Shown here: in pieces, positions 53,271 through 62,248 of the stretch
Position numbering within the stretch: the stretch's first letter is position 1
How the letters are laid out: every line of letters begins with the position of its first letter
Assembly: GCA_003762715.1 (NCBI GenBank)
Contig: RIBJ01000038.1
Span: 1-64,000 of the forward strand
Length of the DNA stretch: 64,000 nucleotides
DNA from: Muribaculaceae bacterium Isolate-104 (HZI)
GTDB taxonomy: Bacteria; Bacteroidota; Bacteroidia; Bacteroidales; Muribaculaceae
Direction of reading: 5' to 3'
Position numbers and translations under genes: made by a program
Notes under the pieces: model-generated
What the model was told of the DNA's origin: nothing
The model's database searches: none
The model's input: the letters and a program-made list of their open reading frames with translations, nothing else

Positions 53271-54146
53271 ATGAAAAAACTTATGTTATGTGCGGCATTG
53301 TTTGCCGCAAATTTTGGAATGCAGGCTCAATTGCTATGGAAAGTATCTGCCCCGGGTTCTGACAAAGATTCTTATATTGTCGGCACCCATCACCTTGCCC
53401 CGCAAGGTATGATTGACAGTATTCCCGGATTGCAGGAGGCGATTAAAGATATTGATGCTGTTTACGGTGAGGTGGACATGACAACAATGACGCCTGAGGT
53501 ACAACAAAAAGCCATGTCTATTATGATGGCGCCGACCGACAGCACTCTGAATAAAGTTCTTACCAAAGAGCAGTATGACTCGGTAGGTGCGGTTATAGAC
53601 AAATATTTTCAGGGAATGGCTAATGTAGACCAGCTTGCTATAATGAAGCCTGCTGCCATATCAACACAGATTGCCTTGATGCAAAACATGGCTGCTTTTC
53701 CGGGATTTAACCCCGCAGAACAGTTTGATTCTAAAATACAGCAGCAGGCTAAGATTCTCGGCAAACAGACATGTGGATTTGAAACGATGGATTTTCAGCT
53801 CGGACTCTTGTATGGGGATGCCATTGGCGAGCAGGCAGAATCGCTTATGAAAGCTGTTAGAAATGATGAAAAATCATTGGAGATGAGCAAAAAGTTGTCT
53901 CAGGCGTATATTGCCGGCAATCTGGATGCCATGTTGGAGATTATGACAGATGAAGAGCTCGGAATGGACGAAGAGGGTATAAAAAAACTGATTACAGACC
54001 GTAATGAAAACTGGGTGGCGCTTCTGAAAACTCTGGTGCCTGAAAAATCTGTGCTTGTTGCTGTCGGAGCAGGACATTTGCCCGGAGAAAAAGGCATTTT
54101 GTCACTCCTTAAGGATCTCGGATTTACTGTAACGCCTGTCAGATAA
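53271..54146 (+). CDS. TraB/GumN family protein
   Basis: The ATG at 53271 gives 291 residues with a signal peptide (LMLCAALFAANFGMQAQ). The family start LLWKVSAPGSDKDSYIVGTHHLAPQGM carries the GTHH motif, and the end has LVAVGAGHLPGEKGILSLLKDLGF with the GAGHLxG motif; these His-containing motifs are likened to metal-dependent TIKI-type proteases. Between them lie helices including FETMDFQLGLLYG. A longer start at 53235 would lie in the palindrome and promoter. It is first of four genes with an ABC ATPase, a permease and a GntR regulator. The role is unknown. Confidence 0.87.
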   Translation: MKKLMLCAALFAANFGMQAQLLWKVSAPGSDKDSYIVGTHHLAPQGMIDSIPGLQEAIKDIDAVYGEVDMTTMTPEVQQKAMSIMMAPTDSTLNKVLTKEQYDSVGAVIDKYFQGMANVDQLAIMKPAAISTQIALMQNMAAFPGFNPAEQFDSKIQQQAKILGKQTCGFETMDFQLGLLYGDAIGEQAESLMKAVRNDEKSLEMSKKLSQAYIAGNLDAMLEIMTDEELGMDEEGIKKLITDRNENWVALLKTLVPEKSVLVAVGAGHLPGEKGILSLLKDLGFTVTPVR

Positions 54147-54167
54147 CAGTTTATAATAATTATAAGT

Positions 54168-55007
54168 ATGATTACACTCAAAGATGTTTCTTACCGTTAT
54201 CATTCCGGAACAGAGGCGCTGGCTCATGTAAATATATCTGTTCCGGAGGGTATTCATCTTCTGTTGGGAGAGAACGGCGCCGGAAAAACGACATTGCTTC
54301 ATATAATAGCAGGACTGCTGTTCCCGACAGAAGGGACATGCGAGGTTGACGGTGAAAAGACTAGGCACAGAAATCCGTCGGTATTGTCAAAAGTATTTTT
54401 GCTTGCAGACAATTTCACATTTCCGCAGCCTACAGTCAGAATGTTTGCAAAATATCACTCTGTATTTTATCCGAATTTTGATGAGTCTCTGTTCTATGAA
54501 AATCTAAATGCTTTCGGACTCTCAGGCAATGAACCGTTCAAGGCGCTTTCGCTGGGCAACAAACGTAAATCATTGTTGGCGTATTCATTGGCGCTCGGTA
54601 CTGAAGTGTTGCTGCTTGACGAGCCTGTAAACGGTCTTGACTTGAATTCCAAACAGATTCTGAGACGAATGATAGCCGGGAGCATGACCGACAGCCGCAC
54701 AATAATTGTGTCGACTCACACTGTAAGCGACCTCGAGACATTGTTTGACGGAGTGATAATGTTGCGTCGCAGCGAGATGATTCTTGCCGCATCAACGAGC
54801 GACATTCAGAAAAAATTGACATTCAAAAAATCGACGGTACCGCCGGTAGATGCCATTTTCTATACTCAGGCAGCAGGGGCATTTCATTCGATAGTGCCTG
54901 CTGACGCTGACAATGAGTCGGATGTAGACTTTGTGCTGTTGTATTTCGCTATGCAGGGACAACAGTCGAAAAATGTTTTGAATCTTATAAATAATCAAGA
55001 ACCATGA
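54168..55007 (+). CDS. ABC transporter ATP-binding protein
   Basis: The ATPase energises the membrane protein encoded next to it. The 279 residues include Walker A GENGAGKTT (about 35-43), a signature region LSLGNKRKSLLAYSLALG (LSxGxKRK, the weak form common in YtrB/EcsA-like ATPases), Walker B VLLLDEPVNGLD, and the H-loop STHTVSDLE. A C-terminal extension (about 215-279) has no clear motif. The start lies 21 bases after the TraB gene; the end overlaps the permease by 4 bases. Linkage to a GntR regulator resembles YtrA-type loci. Confidence 0.92.
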   Translation: MITLKDVSYRYHSGTEALAHVNISVPEGIHLLLGENGAGKTTLLHIIAGLLFPTEGTCEVDGEKTRHRNPSVLSKVFLLADNFTFPQPTVRMFAKYHSVFYPNFDESLFYENLNAFGLSGNEPFKALSLGNKRKSLLAYSLALGTEVLLLDEPVNGLDLNSKQILRRMIAGSMTDSRTIIVSTHTVSDLETLFDGVIMLRRSEMILAASTSDIQKKLTFKKSTVPPVDAIFYTQAAGAFHSIVPADADNESDVDFVLLYFAMQGQQSKNVLNLINNQEP

Positions 55008-55786
55008 CTTGTATGACTAATACAGACAATTTTTCATTTGCCCGCGTCATGGCTTATGGAAATATATATTCTCCGTGGATAAAGAGACAACTGGTGTTTA
55101 CCCCGCTTATATCGCTGGCGGTAGTTATGATAAACATTATGTTGGGATTTTATTCCTTCGGATTGCCTTTCATTGGGCTGGTGTCGTTTATTCCGGCATT
55201 TATGGTATACTTCGGGGCGCTTGTCTTTGCTGTAGGCACAGACCCGGCTATAGAAACCATGCTGCCGGTAAAATGGTCTGAAAAAGCTTTGTTTGTAACC
55301 GTTTACGCGCTTGTGGTAATACCACTTTGTGTAAATCTCCCTCAGCTTATAGTGGAAGTAGTGGTCAGACCCGCCGGAGGAGAGCTATTTGACTCGAATA
55401 TCTATATCAACACACGAAATATGACATTCGGGTCATTTAATACCTGTCTGTCATATGTACAGCAGCTTGTGCCGGCATCTGTGTGCCTTGCTACAATTAT
55501 GAGCCTTACATCCAAACGGATAGTAATGCCGGTGGTATGGACAATAGTTTCTTTGGTAGCGTTGTCGATCTTCGGCGCTATATGTGGCATTTTAGGGGTG
55601 TTTAAATACGGAATCGGTAAGATAGAGACACTTGCCGAGAGCCAATCGGCAAATCCGACTGTATTTATAAATGCGCTTATGTCAGAGATGCAGCCGTATA
55701 TGATGATACTCATGGGGGTGTGCGTTATCGCAATAGCTGTGTTTGTATGGCTTACATGCCGTAGTATCAAAACTCGTCAGCTGTAA
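55004..55786 (+). CDS. ABC transporter membrane protein
   Basis: The 260 residues have six hydrophobic segments (FTPLISLAVVMINIMLGFY, LVSFIPAFMVYFGALVFAVG, ALFVTVYALVVIPLCVNL, VPASVCLATIMSL, VMPVVWTIVSLVALSIFGAI, MMILMGVCVIAIAVFVWLTC). A loop with METMLPVKWSEKALF-like sequence (TMLPVKWSEKALF) is often seen in ABC-2-type permeases of GntR-linked loci in Bacteroidota, where I recall it as a family feature. It overlaps the ATPase gene by 4 bases. The transported substrate is unknown. Confidence 0.82.
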   Translation: MTCMTNTDNFSFARVMAYGNIYSPWIKRQLVFTPLISLAVVMINIMLGFYSFGLPFIGLVSFIPAFMVYFGALVFAVGTDPAIETMLPVKWSEKALFVTVYALVVIPLCVNLPQLIVEVVVRPAGGELFDSNIYINTRNMTFGSFNTCLSYVQQLVPASVCLATIMSLTSKRIVMPVVWTIVSLVALSIFGAICGILGVFKYGIGKIETLAESQSANPTVFINALMSEMQPYMMILMGVCVIAIAVFVWLTCRSIKTRQL

Positions 55787-55796
55787 CAGGAGTACT

Positions 55797-56168
55797 ATGG
55801 AGTTTAAGCAAGACCGTCCTATATACCGGCAGATTGTAGACTACTGTTTTGTCTGCATTTTATCAGGGGAGTGGCTTGAGGGCGAGCGGGTGCGCAGTGT
55901 ACGCGAGATGTCCATAGACATGAGTGTAAACACGCACACTGTTCTTAAGGCGTATGATTATTTGCAGGCACATGGCATAATAGAGGTGCGCAGGGGCATG
56001 GGATACTATTTGTGCCTTGATGCAAGAACCAAGGTAAACATGACAAGGAAAGAGGAGTTTTTCAGCAGTTCGGCTCCGGATCTGTTCAGACAGATGAACC
56101 TTCTCGGAATCAGCGAAGAGGATTTGATTAAAGCCTATAGGGAATTTCAGAACACTAAACAGGCATGA
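55797..56168 (+). CDS. GntR family transcriptional regulator, YtrA-like
   Basis: The ATG at 55797 gives 123 residues. The winged helix-turn-helix spans about 5-75: MEFKQDRPIYRQIVDY, LSGEWLEGERVRSVREMSIDMSVNTHTVLKAYDYLQAHGIIEVRRGMGYYL (read in parts). A short helical tail (about 85-123) replaces the large effector domain of other GntR subfamilies, as in YtrA. It is the last gene of the TraB-ABC-permease operon, 10 bases after the permease. Autoregulation through the palindrome at 53235-53256 is likely but inferred. The end overlaps the convergent stress-protein gene by 14 bases. Confidence 0.9.
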   Translation: MEFKQDRPIYRQIVDYCFVCILSGEWLEGERVRSVREMSIDMSVNTHTVLKAYDYLQAHGIIEVRRGMGYYLCLDARTKVNMTRKEEFFSSSAPDLFRQMNLLGISEEDLIKAYREFQNTKQA

Positions 56169-57270
56169 CCATCATCGGAATATCCGCTCTAAAGAGAAGC
56201 CTGTGAGCCAGACCCGGATTGAACAGACGAGAAAAAATGTTTCTCTTTTTGTTCGGCACAACAATCAGGTCGATATGGTTGCTACAGATGTATTCCTTGA
56301 ATTGGATTTCCGCCTCTTTATGGTTAAACATGCAGATGCTGAAGTCAAAGTTCGGATAATGATTCTGACAATAGCGCTGAAGAGCATTGAATGGAGCGGT
56401 GGTATCGCCACCGCTCTGTTTTTTTGAAGGAATGTTTGCCAGAGTTATACTGGCGCTGTTGCCTGACATCATGCGGGCAAACCTGTCAAGAGCAATGATG
56501 TCTTCCTGGTCAAGAGTGCAAAAAAACACTACTTTCCTGATATCTTTGAGATCTCCGATATGAGTGTCGGCAGGTACTGTGAATACCGGATAACGACATG
56601 TATCAAGAACTTCTGCTGTAACACTGCCTACCAGCTCGCGCTCTTTGGTGTCGGCACCTCTGGTACCCATGACTATCAGTGTGGGGTTTATTTGTCTTGC
56701 ATAACCGGCAATTACCTCCTCCGGGATTCCTTCGCTCACTTGACTGCTGAACTTTACCGGAGGCAATTCGCCATTTTTTATACGGTTTTTTAAAGACAGG
56801 CAAAGGCTATTCATGTTTGATGTCGATTCTTTTTCCAGCCGTTCTCTTATTTCGCTGTTTGCGACTTCATAATTCAGAGAGTCGCTCAGTTGTAATGAAC
56901 CGGGTAAGGATGGGTCGACAAAGGAATTTAAAAGAGTAATGTCTGTTTTCAGACTTTTAGCGAGGAGAAAGGCAAGGTCGCAGGCATGCAGCGAGTATGG
57001 GGAAAAATCTACCGGAACCAGAATTGTATGTCGGGAATTGTTTTTGCCGACATTTTCTCCAGACACAAAAATATCCGTATTCTCTATTACTCTGAGTGCA
57101 AGCGGAAGGTCGCGCTCTTTTATTCTCACTCTTACACCGGATGCTACAACCGGGTTGGTGAGATTGACATTTTGAAGCGAGGCTTCAACTCCTTCGCTTT
57201 CAAGAAGAGTTTTCAACTCCACAGCTCTTTCGTAGGTGTGGATTGCTACAGTAATAAGTCGGTCTTCCAT
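56155..57270 (-). CDS. DUF2007 domain / universal stress protein fusion
   Basis: Residues about 1-70 (LITVAIHTYERAVELKTLLESEGVEASLQ, PLALRVIENTD) resemble the DUF2007 putative signal-transducing domain. Residues about 80-225 form a Usp domain: HTILVPVDFSPYSLHACDLAFLLAKSL and the ATP-binding-like VMGTRGADTKERELVGSVTAEVLDTCRYPVFTVP. A second, more degenerate Usp-like half follows (about 235-371; KVVFFCTLDQEDIIALDRFARM, DLIVVPNKKRN). It is probably cytoplasmic and tied to stress or energy status. The stop lies inside the gntR end on the opposite strand. Confidence 0.85.
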   Translation of the reverse strand: MEDRLITVAIHTYERAVELKTLLESEGVEASLQNVNLTNPVVASGVRVRIKERDLPLALRVIENTDIFVSGENVGKNNSRHTILVPVDFSPYSLHACDLAFLLAKSLKTDITLLNSFVDPSLPGSLQLSDSLNYEVANSEIRERLEKESTSNMNSLCLSLKNRIKNGELPPVKFSSQVSEGIPEEVIAGYARQINPTLIVMGTRGADTKERELVGSVTAEVLDTCRYPVFTVPADTHIGDLKDIRKVVFFCTLDQEDIIALDRFARMMSGNSASITLANIPSKKQSGGDTTAPFNALQRYCQNHYPNFDFSICMFNHKEAEIQFKEYICSNHIDLIVVPNKKRNIFSRLFNPGLAHRLLFRADIPMMVMPV

Positions 57271-57350
57271 AGTGTCAGAAGTTTCCTCGCGGAGAGTTAT
57301 ACAATGAAAGAAGGAGAGAGGATGAATGAGAAATTGTTACTTAAAGTTTT

Positions 57351-57611
57351 TTATTCTTTGCCTTCCTGTTCTTTAAGGATTTCAACAGCCATATCGTATA
57401 TGGTCGTATCGTCGAGCACAACTATGCCGCCGTCGGGCCCCGGCTCGATATGAACACCGCAGTTCTTTCCGAATTCGTAATTGCTGCCGCCGAAATAGTT
57501 TCTGACAGTCTGTACTGTGATATTGAGCTTGTCGGCAATCTGGTGAGTGGCACCATCAGGCAAACTGTCTTTTAAGCGGCGGAGGTCGTTGAATGAAATA
57601 GTCTTAGCCAT
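57351..57611 (-). CDS. small helix-turn-helix DNA-binding protein
   Basis: The 86 residues start MAKTISFNDLRRLKDSLPDG. A helix-turn-helix is seen in ATHQIADKLNITVQTVRNYFGG (about 21-42), where TVQTVRNYF looks like the recognition helix. A glycine-rich beta part follows (GVHIEPGPDGGIVVLDD), then a C-terminal helix. I recall similar short proteins in many Bacteroidales without known function. It is on the same strand as the stress-protein gene 80 bases downstream, so the two may be co-transcribed. Confidence 0.8.
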   Translation of the reverse strand: MAKTISFNDLRRLKDSLPDGATHQIADKLNITVQTVRNYFGGSNYEFGKNCGVHIEPGPDGGIVVLDDTTIYDMAVEILKEQEGKE

Positions 57612-57736
57612 GATACTATGAGTTTAAAGGGTTAGTAATTCAATTAAAAATGTTTGTGGAGTTAAATGTATCGCTTATTTATGAAGTAACCAAATATTTG
57701 CTACAAAACCTTTACATGTTTTACAACATATAATTG

Positions 57737-58525
57737 TCATATTCGTTCTATATCACTTGATTTAATCCAGGCTCTATGGTTATTGTCTATCTGAACATCA
57801 AGCCATTTCAACCCGGTTGAATCGTTTTGAACAGATATGGAATCTAAAATTTCAAGTTTGGTGCCTTCATGCAGCAGCATCGCTTCTTCCTGACGGTTTT
57901 TCGGCTCACGGGGAGATGTGCTCAACAATGCAGAGGGGGATATGATAATAGCGAAATCTGGATTTGATGCGATTTTTGCGCCTCTGACAGCAAGCACTCC
58001 GGCTGCGACACAGGCAAGCAGCATGAGTATGGCTCCAAAGAATCCACACTTGCGTATGCCTATGTTTGTGGAAAAAATATATAAGGTAATGCAGCCGATG
58101 CATATAAGGAACAGACTTAGAGCCAGCCACGCATATGTATTGCTGGAGGTGAGAGTCGCGGCTTTGTCAAAACTATTGCTCATGAAAGACCCTCTTTCTC
58201 CTTGCCGGTCAAATATTCTGGAGTTTACAAACTGCAGATTTGTTTTTGCAGATTTGTCGGCAGGGTTGATTCTCAGAGCTCTTTCATAGGCAACGATAGC
58301 TTTGCCTGTCAAGCCCATGCGGTAATAACAGTTTCCGAGATTGTAGTACAGGGTAGCGGATGTGCCATGTTCGGTCATCTCCTGACGGTATAGTTCGGCG
58401 GCAAGCTCAAAATTATCGGCAGAGTAGGCTGAGTCAGCTCTCTGGTCAAGAGTTCCGGCTTTAGCAAACGGTGTGCCGGAAAAACCGAGTATAGCTATTA
58501 TAACGTATTTAATCAACTTGCTCAT
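57737..58525 (-). CDS. batE: BatE, TPR and SH3-like protein of the aerotolerance operon
   Basis: A signal peptide (ending near TPFAKAG) is followed by two TPR units (about 25-95; LYYNLGNCYYRMGLTGKAIVAYERALRINPADKSA), two membrane helices (about 130-190; ALSLFLICIGCITLYIF, ILMLLACVAAGVLAV) and a C-terminal SH3-like domain (about 205-262; HEGTKLEILD, WLDVQIDNNHRAWIKSSDIERI). It is the last gene of the Bat operon and overlaps batD by 4 bases. Bat proteins in Bacteroides are linked to oxygen tolerance; the molecular role of BatE is unknown. Confidence 0.9.
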   Translation of the reverse strand: MSKLIKYVIIAILGFSGTPFAKAGTLDQRADSAYSADNFELAAELYRQEMTEHGTSATLYYNLGNCYYRMGLTGKAIVAYERALRINPADKSAKTNLQFVNSRIFDRQGERGSFMSNSFDKAATLTSSNTYAWLALSLFLICIGCITLYIFSTNIGIRKCGFFGAILMLLACVAAGVLAVRGAKIASNPDFAIIISPSALLSTSPREPKNRQEEAMLLHEGTKLEILDSISVQNDSTGLKWLDVQIDNNHRAWIKSSDIERI

Positions 58526-60363
58526 TTTCGTATTTTTGTATTTTCCATCGCATTGATGGTTTTCATAGCCTCGTTGTATATGTGGTGCATCTCATCGTCA
58601 GATTTCTGCGGAGTGTACCTTGCCATCTCGCAGGTGTCTATTATTGAAATGAGAGGTGTGGTGATTTGATCATCAACACCAGCGGCATGCAGTTTTTCAG
58701 AAACATTCTGTCTGGTGAGCTGAGACACCGGAATAGACAGTTTGTCACTGATGTATCCCCACAAGGCTCGAAGTATTTCTTCATAAAACTTTTCATCTTC
58801 TCCTGATGCTGCAAATTTTTCAGCTGTCCGCAGATGCCGTTTTGCCGTTTTGTTGGCTTTTGCCATACGGCTTCCGGTGACATCGGACGCAAGTTTCATT
58901 TTCCGGGAGTATATGGTGGATGTGGCGGTGACTATCAGAATTCCGATTATGTACAGCATCCAGTACCACCATTTCTCCACGACAAGGGTGTGGGTCTGAG
59001 ACGGATTCTTTTCTCCGGTGTATATATGGAGAATATCGGTGTTTTTTGATTCGATATCCTTGCGGTCGGTATCGCTTGTTGTGGAGCCGGCTCCTTTTGC
59101 CACTTTTATGTTATAGGAAGGAGTGTCTATGGTGACATATTCCTTGGAAACCGGGTTGAAATAAATGAATTTACTGCCGCCGATTTTGAAATCGCCCACA
59201 CTTTGCGGCACGAAAGTGTACTCCACTGACATTGTTCCGGTAACATTCTGACCGCTGACCTCAGCCTGTATATCGCTTTTCGGAGTGTATTGCTCAAATT
59301 CGTCAGGGAAGTCGATTACCGGTTCCTTTATATATTTTATATTACCGGTTCCTTTGATTGTGTATATTAGGGATGCCGCGTCGTTGGTACGGAATGTATT
59401 GCCGACAAGACGTGTGTCTGCCGTAAAGCTGCCGACAGCTCCGCTGAATCCTTCAGGCTGGGGAAACGGCAACTGCTTTACGTCTACCGAGGCAGAATTT
59501 GACTTAACCTTGATTTCTCGTTCCTGAGGGTCCCGGACAGTAAAGAAACCCATGTTGACATTGTTGTACTGAACCACTTTAATGTCGTAGTTTCCGGAAT
59601 TGATGGTAAGTTTGCCGGATTTCTGAGGAAATATGATGCACTTTTTCAATACAGCGGTCATGTATCTTGAGCCTCTGTATTCTTCTTCTTCGTTTAAAGT
59701 CGGCTGTATGTCTAATTCCTGAATAAGAAATCCGTCAAAACTTGGCTGCAATGTCGGGAAAAAAGACGAAATCTGATACTTGGTGTATAGTTTTATAGTG
59801 CATTCTATGGCTTCCTGCTCATAAGCGGATGGTTTGGACAGTATTATCCGTACAAATACATCGTTGGATTCAACCGGTCGGTCTGCCGACTGGGTATCGA
59901 TATCGTAAATATCAACAGGCTGTCTTTGAGTGTTTGATGAGTTGTCTTGAGCCGAGGGTTGCAGCCTGTCGGAAAAAGACCCTGCCACAACAGCCATGGT
60001 TACAGGCGATGTGGTGTAGCGCTTGCCGGCGACTGTGATACTGGCTTCTCCTACAGAATATTTGCCCGGATTTTCCGCTTTGTAGAAATATGTATACTCA
60101 ATTCTTGATGATGACACCATTTTGCCGTTTGTCACTACTTGACTTACGCTTGTAGTTGTGGATGGTCCATAAAGCATAGTTATGCCAGGTGTCTGTGTGA
60201 CTTTCGGCTGGGAGGGTGCTTCATCCGCATTTCTCAATATATAGGTTATAGCAAACCGTTCTCCAGCCTGTACGCTACGAGGCGCAGATACCTTGAACGA
60301 AACCTGTGCCCACGAGGCTAAAGCAATGCCTATCAGTGTTATTATGAGGGTAAATCTTTTCAT
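58522..60363 (-). CDS. batD: BatD, large periplasmic protein of the aerotolerance operon
   Basis: The 613 residues have a signal peptide (LIITLIGIALASWAQ), repeated immunoglobulin-like beta domains (about 20-420; VSFKVSAPRSVQAGERFAITY, DVFVRIILSKPSAYEQEAIECTIKLYTKY, YTIKGTGNIKYIKEPVIDFPDEFE), a membrane helix (about 457-477; WWYWMLYIIGILIVTAT) and a cytoplasmic C-terminal helical tail (about 490-613; FYEEILRALWGYISDKLSIP). This is the usual BatD (oxygen tolerance) layout. It lies 6 bases after batC and overlaps batE by 4 bases. Confidence 0.93.
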   Translation of the reverse strand: MKRFTLIITLIGIALASWAQVSFKVSAPRSVQAGERFAITYILRNADEAPSQPKVTQTPGITMLYGPSTTTSVSQVVTNGKMVSSSRIEYTYFYKAENPGKYSVGEASITVAGKRYTTSPVTMAVVAGSFSDRLQPSAQDNSSNTQRQPVDIYDIDTQSADRPVESNDVFVRIILSKPSAYEQEAIECTIKLYTKYQISSFFPTLQPSFDGFLIQELDIQPTLNEEEEYRGSRYMTAVLKKCIIFPQKSGKLTINSGNYDIKVVQYNNVNMGFFTVRDPQEREIKVKSNSASVDVKQLPFPQPEGFSGAVGSFTADTRLVGNTFRTNDAASLIYTIKGTGNIKYIKEPVIDFPDEFEQYTPKSDIQAEVSGQNVTGTMSVEYTFVPQSVGDFKIGGSKFIYFNPVSKEYVTIDTPSYNIKVAKGAGSTTSDTDRKDIESKNTDILHIYTGEKNPSQTHTLVVEKWWYWMLYIIGILIVTATSTIYSRKMKLASDVTGSRMAKANKTAKRHLRTAEKFAASGEDEKFYEEILRALWGYISDKLSIPVSQLTRQNVSEKLHAAGVDDQITTPLISIIDTCEMARYTPQKSDDEMHHIYNEAMKTINAMENTKIRK

Positions 60364-60369
60364 ATATAA

Positions 60370-61173
60370 TTACCACGGATTTGTAATTTTTTTACGGCGC
60401 GCCGCCTCGGCTTTTTTCTTTTCCGCCTCAACTCTTTTACGAGTAGCGGCTTCTTCATTTTCCATTGCCTTGAGTATTTTCTCGGCATTGGCATCACTTA
60501 TGCTGCCTTGTGGCTGCTGTCGATCCTTGTTTTGGTTGTTGTCCTGGTTCTGCTGCTGGTTCTGGTCCTGATCTTGCTGCTGCTGATTGTCGTCTTTGTT
60601 CTGTTCGTTTTGCTGTTGATCCTGATTTTGCTGCTGGTCCTGTTTGTCTTGTTGCTGATCCTGGTTCTGCTGTTGCTGTTGTTTCAGTTGAGCAATTCTG
60701 AGGTTTTCACGAGCTTTGTCATCATCGGGATTTTTGCGAAGAGCATTTTTATATAGCTCTATACTTTTGCCGTAATCCTGAGAGTTGAAAGCAAGATTGC
60801 CCAGGTTGTAAAAAGACTTGCCTGCAAGGTATGCGTCCTGACTCTGACCTGCTATCTCCTGAAGCAACTGGCTTGCAGAATTAACCGGGTCATTACCAGA
60901 ATTGGGATCTGAAGAACCGGACTGCCTTATCAGAGCCGCCGCAAGATTGAATTTTGCTATCTCAGACTGGGGCAGAGCTTCCAGAGCTTTACGATAGGCT
61001 ACCTCCGCTTCGGCAAAACGTTTGTCGTTGTACAGTTTATTGCCTTGGCGGATATAATTGCGTTCCTGCTTGGTAGTCGGAACAACATCGGCAGCATTAT
61101 CCGCCGGAACAGCTCCGGCGGATATAAAGCAGCACAATGCAGCTATAGTCAATATTCTATCAGCGTTTTTCAT
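60370..61173 (-). CDS. batC: BatC, TPR protein with Gln/Asn-rich linker
   Basis: The ATG at 61173 gives 267 residues with a signal peptide (ILTIAALCCFISAGAVPA). TPR units occupy about 35-155 (YIRQGNKLYNDKRFAEAEVAYRKALEALP, YNLGNLAFNSQDYGKSIELYKNALRKNPDD). A roughly 65-residue stretch made almost only of Gln, Asn, Asp and Lys follows (about 165-230), then a charged helix (KILKAMENEEAATRKRVEAEKKK) ending RKKITNPW. TPRs suggest a scaffold for the other Bat proteins. A longer open-frame start at 61245 lies inside batB; the chosen start overlaps batB by 14 bases. Confidence 0.9.
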   Translation of the reverse strand: MKNADRILTIAALCCFISAGAVPADNAADVVPTTKQERNYIRQGNKLYNDKRFAEAEVAYRKALEALPQSEIAKFNLAAALIRQSGSSDPNSGNDPVNSASQLLQEIAGQSQDAYLAGKSFYNLGNLAFNSQDYGKSIELYKNALRKNPDDDKARENLRIAQLKQQQQQNQDQQQDKQDQQQNQDQQQNEQNKDDNQQQQDQDQNQQQNQDNNQNKDRQQPQGSISDANAEKILKAMENEEAATRKRVEAEKKKAEAARRKKITNPW

Positions 61174-62242
61174 TGGAAACATTCTTTGAGAAGAAGTTGA
61201 TGTCGCGTAGCCATGACAGTTTGCTGTAAGACAGGAAGCCGTCAATTACAAGAAATATCAAGGCTATGAGAGCCGCTATAGGAAAGAGCTCGTTAGCCGA
61301 TGAGACAGCCGCAGAGCGTTTGTATTCGGTTTTCGCTAATTTATTGAGCTGAGAATCAATGTCGTCTACCGCAGCCGACGATGAGCCTGATACATATATG
61401 CCATCTCCGGCACTGGCTATGTCTTGAGCCATTTTTTCATTAAGAGCAGTCTTGACCTCGTTGCCATTGAAGTCTTTCATGTATTCATCGGCTCCTTGCT
61501 TCACCGGTATTGGCGCTCCTTTGCCGCTGCCTATACCTATCACATCCACTTCAATACCTGCGTTTGCCGCTCTTTTCGCCACTTCGGTGGCATTGTCCTC
61601 GAAATTTTCACCGTCAGTAATAAGGACAATGGCTTTTTGGAATTCAGAGTCAGGAGTGAATGAATTTATAGCCATGTCAAGAGCCGCACCTATTGCAGTG
61701 CCTTGAGTCGGCACCATATCAGTTGTTATTCCGTTGAGAAACATCTTTGCAGATATGTAATCGGATGTTATAGGTAGCTGGGTATATGCATCTCCGGCAA
61801 ACACAATCAGACCGACTTTGTCATCGTTCATTTTGTTTATCAACCTTTCCAGTAGAAATTTAGCCCGTTGAAGTCTGCTGACACCCTTGGGGTCATCGGT
61901 TGAAGAGGCAAGCATTGAGTTGGAAACGTCAACGCACAGCATAACTTCTATGCCTCTTGTAGTTTTTTCTTCTTCGGTTTTTCCACCTGAAGCCGGGGTG
62001 TACGGTCTTGCAAGCGCTATAATTATGAATGACAGCGCACATAACGCCAGTATGGTTTTTACCCAACCCATGTATTTCGACACGTCAGGCATGAGCGACC
62101 GGAGCACAGAAAGTCTTCCGAACTTTTCAAGAGCACGTTTTCTTCTCAGGCAAGCAAGTGCATATAACAGTCCGGATACCGGAACCAGTATAAGCAGATA
62201 TAGCAGATGTGGGTTTGCGAAACTAATCATAACAGGTTTCAA
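61160..62242 (-). CDS. batB: BatB, von Willebrand factor A domain membrane protein
   Basis: The 360 residues have two N-terminal helices (LLYLLILVPVSGLLYAL, ILALCALSFIIIALARP), a vWA domain (about 90-290) with the MIDAS motif DVSNSM and later Thr/Asp ligands in TQGTAIGAALD and LITDGENFED, and a C-terminal helix (about 315-335; FPIAALIALIFLVIDGFL). vWA domains bind metal and mediate protein contacts, consistent with a complex at the inner membrane. Starts at 62242 or at the ATG at 62230 (MISFANPHLL) are both possible. It lies 6 bases after batA. Confidence 0.93.
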   Translation of the reverse strand: MKPVMISFANPHLLYLLILVPVSGLLYALACLRRKRALEKFGRLSVLRSLMPDVSKYMGWVKTILALCALSFIIIALARPYTPASGGKTEEEKTTRGIEVMLCVDVSNSMLASSTDDPKGVSRLQRAKFLLERLINKMNDDKVGLIVFAGDAYTQLPITSDYISAKMFLNGITTDMVPTQGTAIGAALDMAINSFTPDSEFQKAIVLITDGENFEDNATEVAKRAANAGIEVDVIGIGSGKGAPIPVKQGADEYMKDFNGNEVKTALNEKMAQDIASAGDGIYVSGSSSAAVDDIDSQLNKLAKTEYKRSAAVSSANELFPIAALIALIFLVIDGFLSYSKLSWLRDINFFSKNVSNEKR

Positions 62243-62248
62243 AAATTA

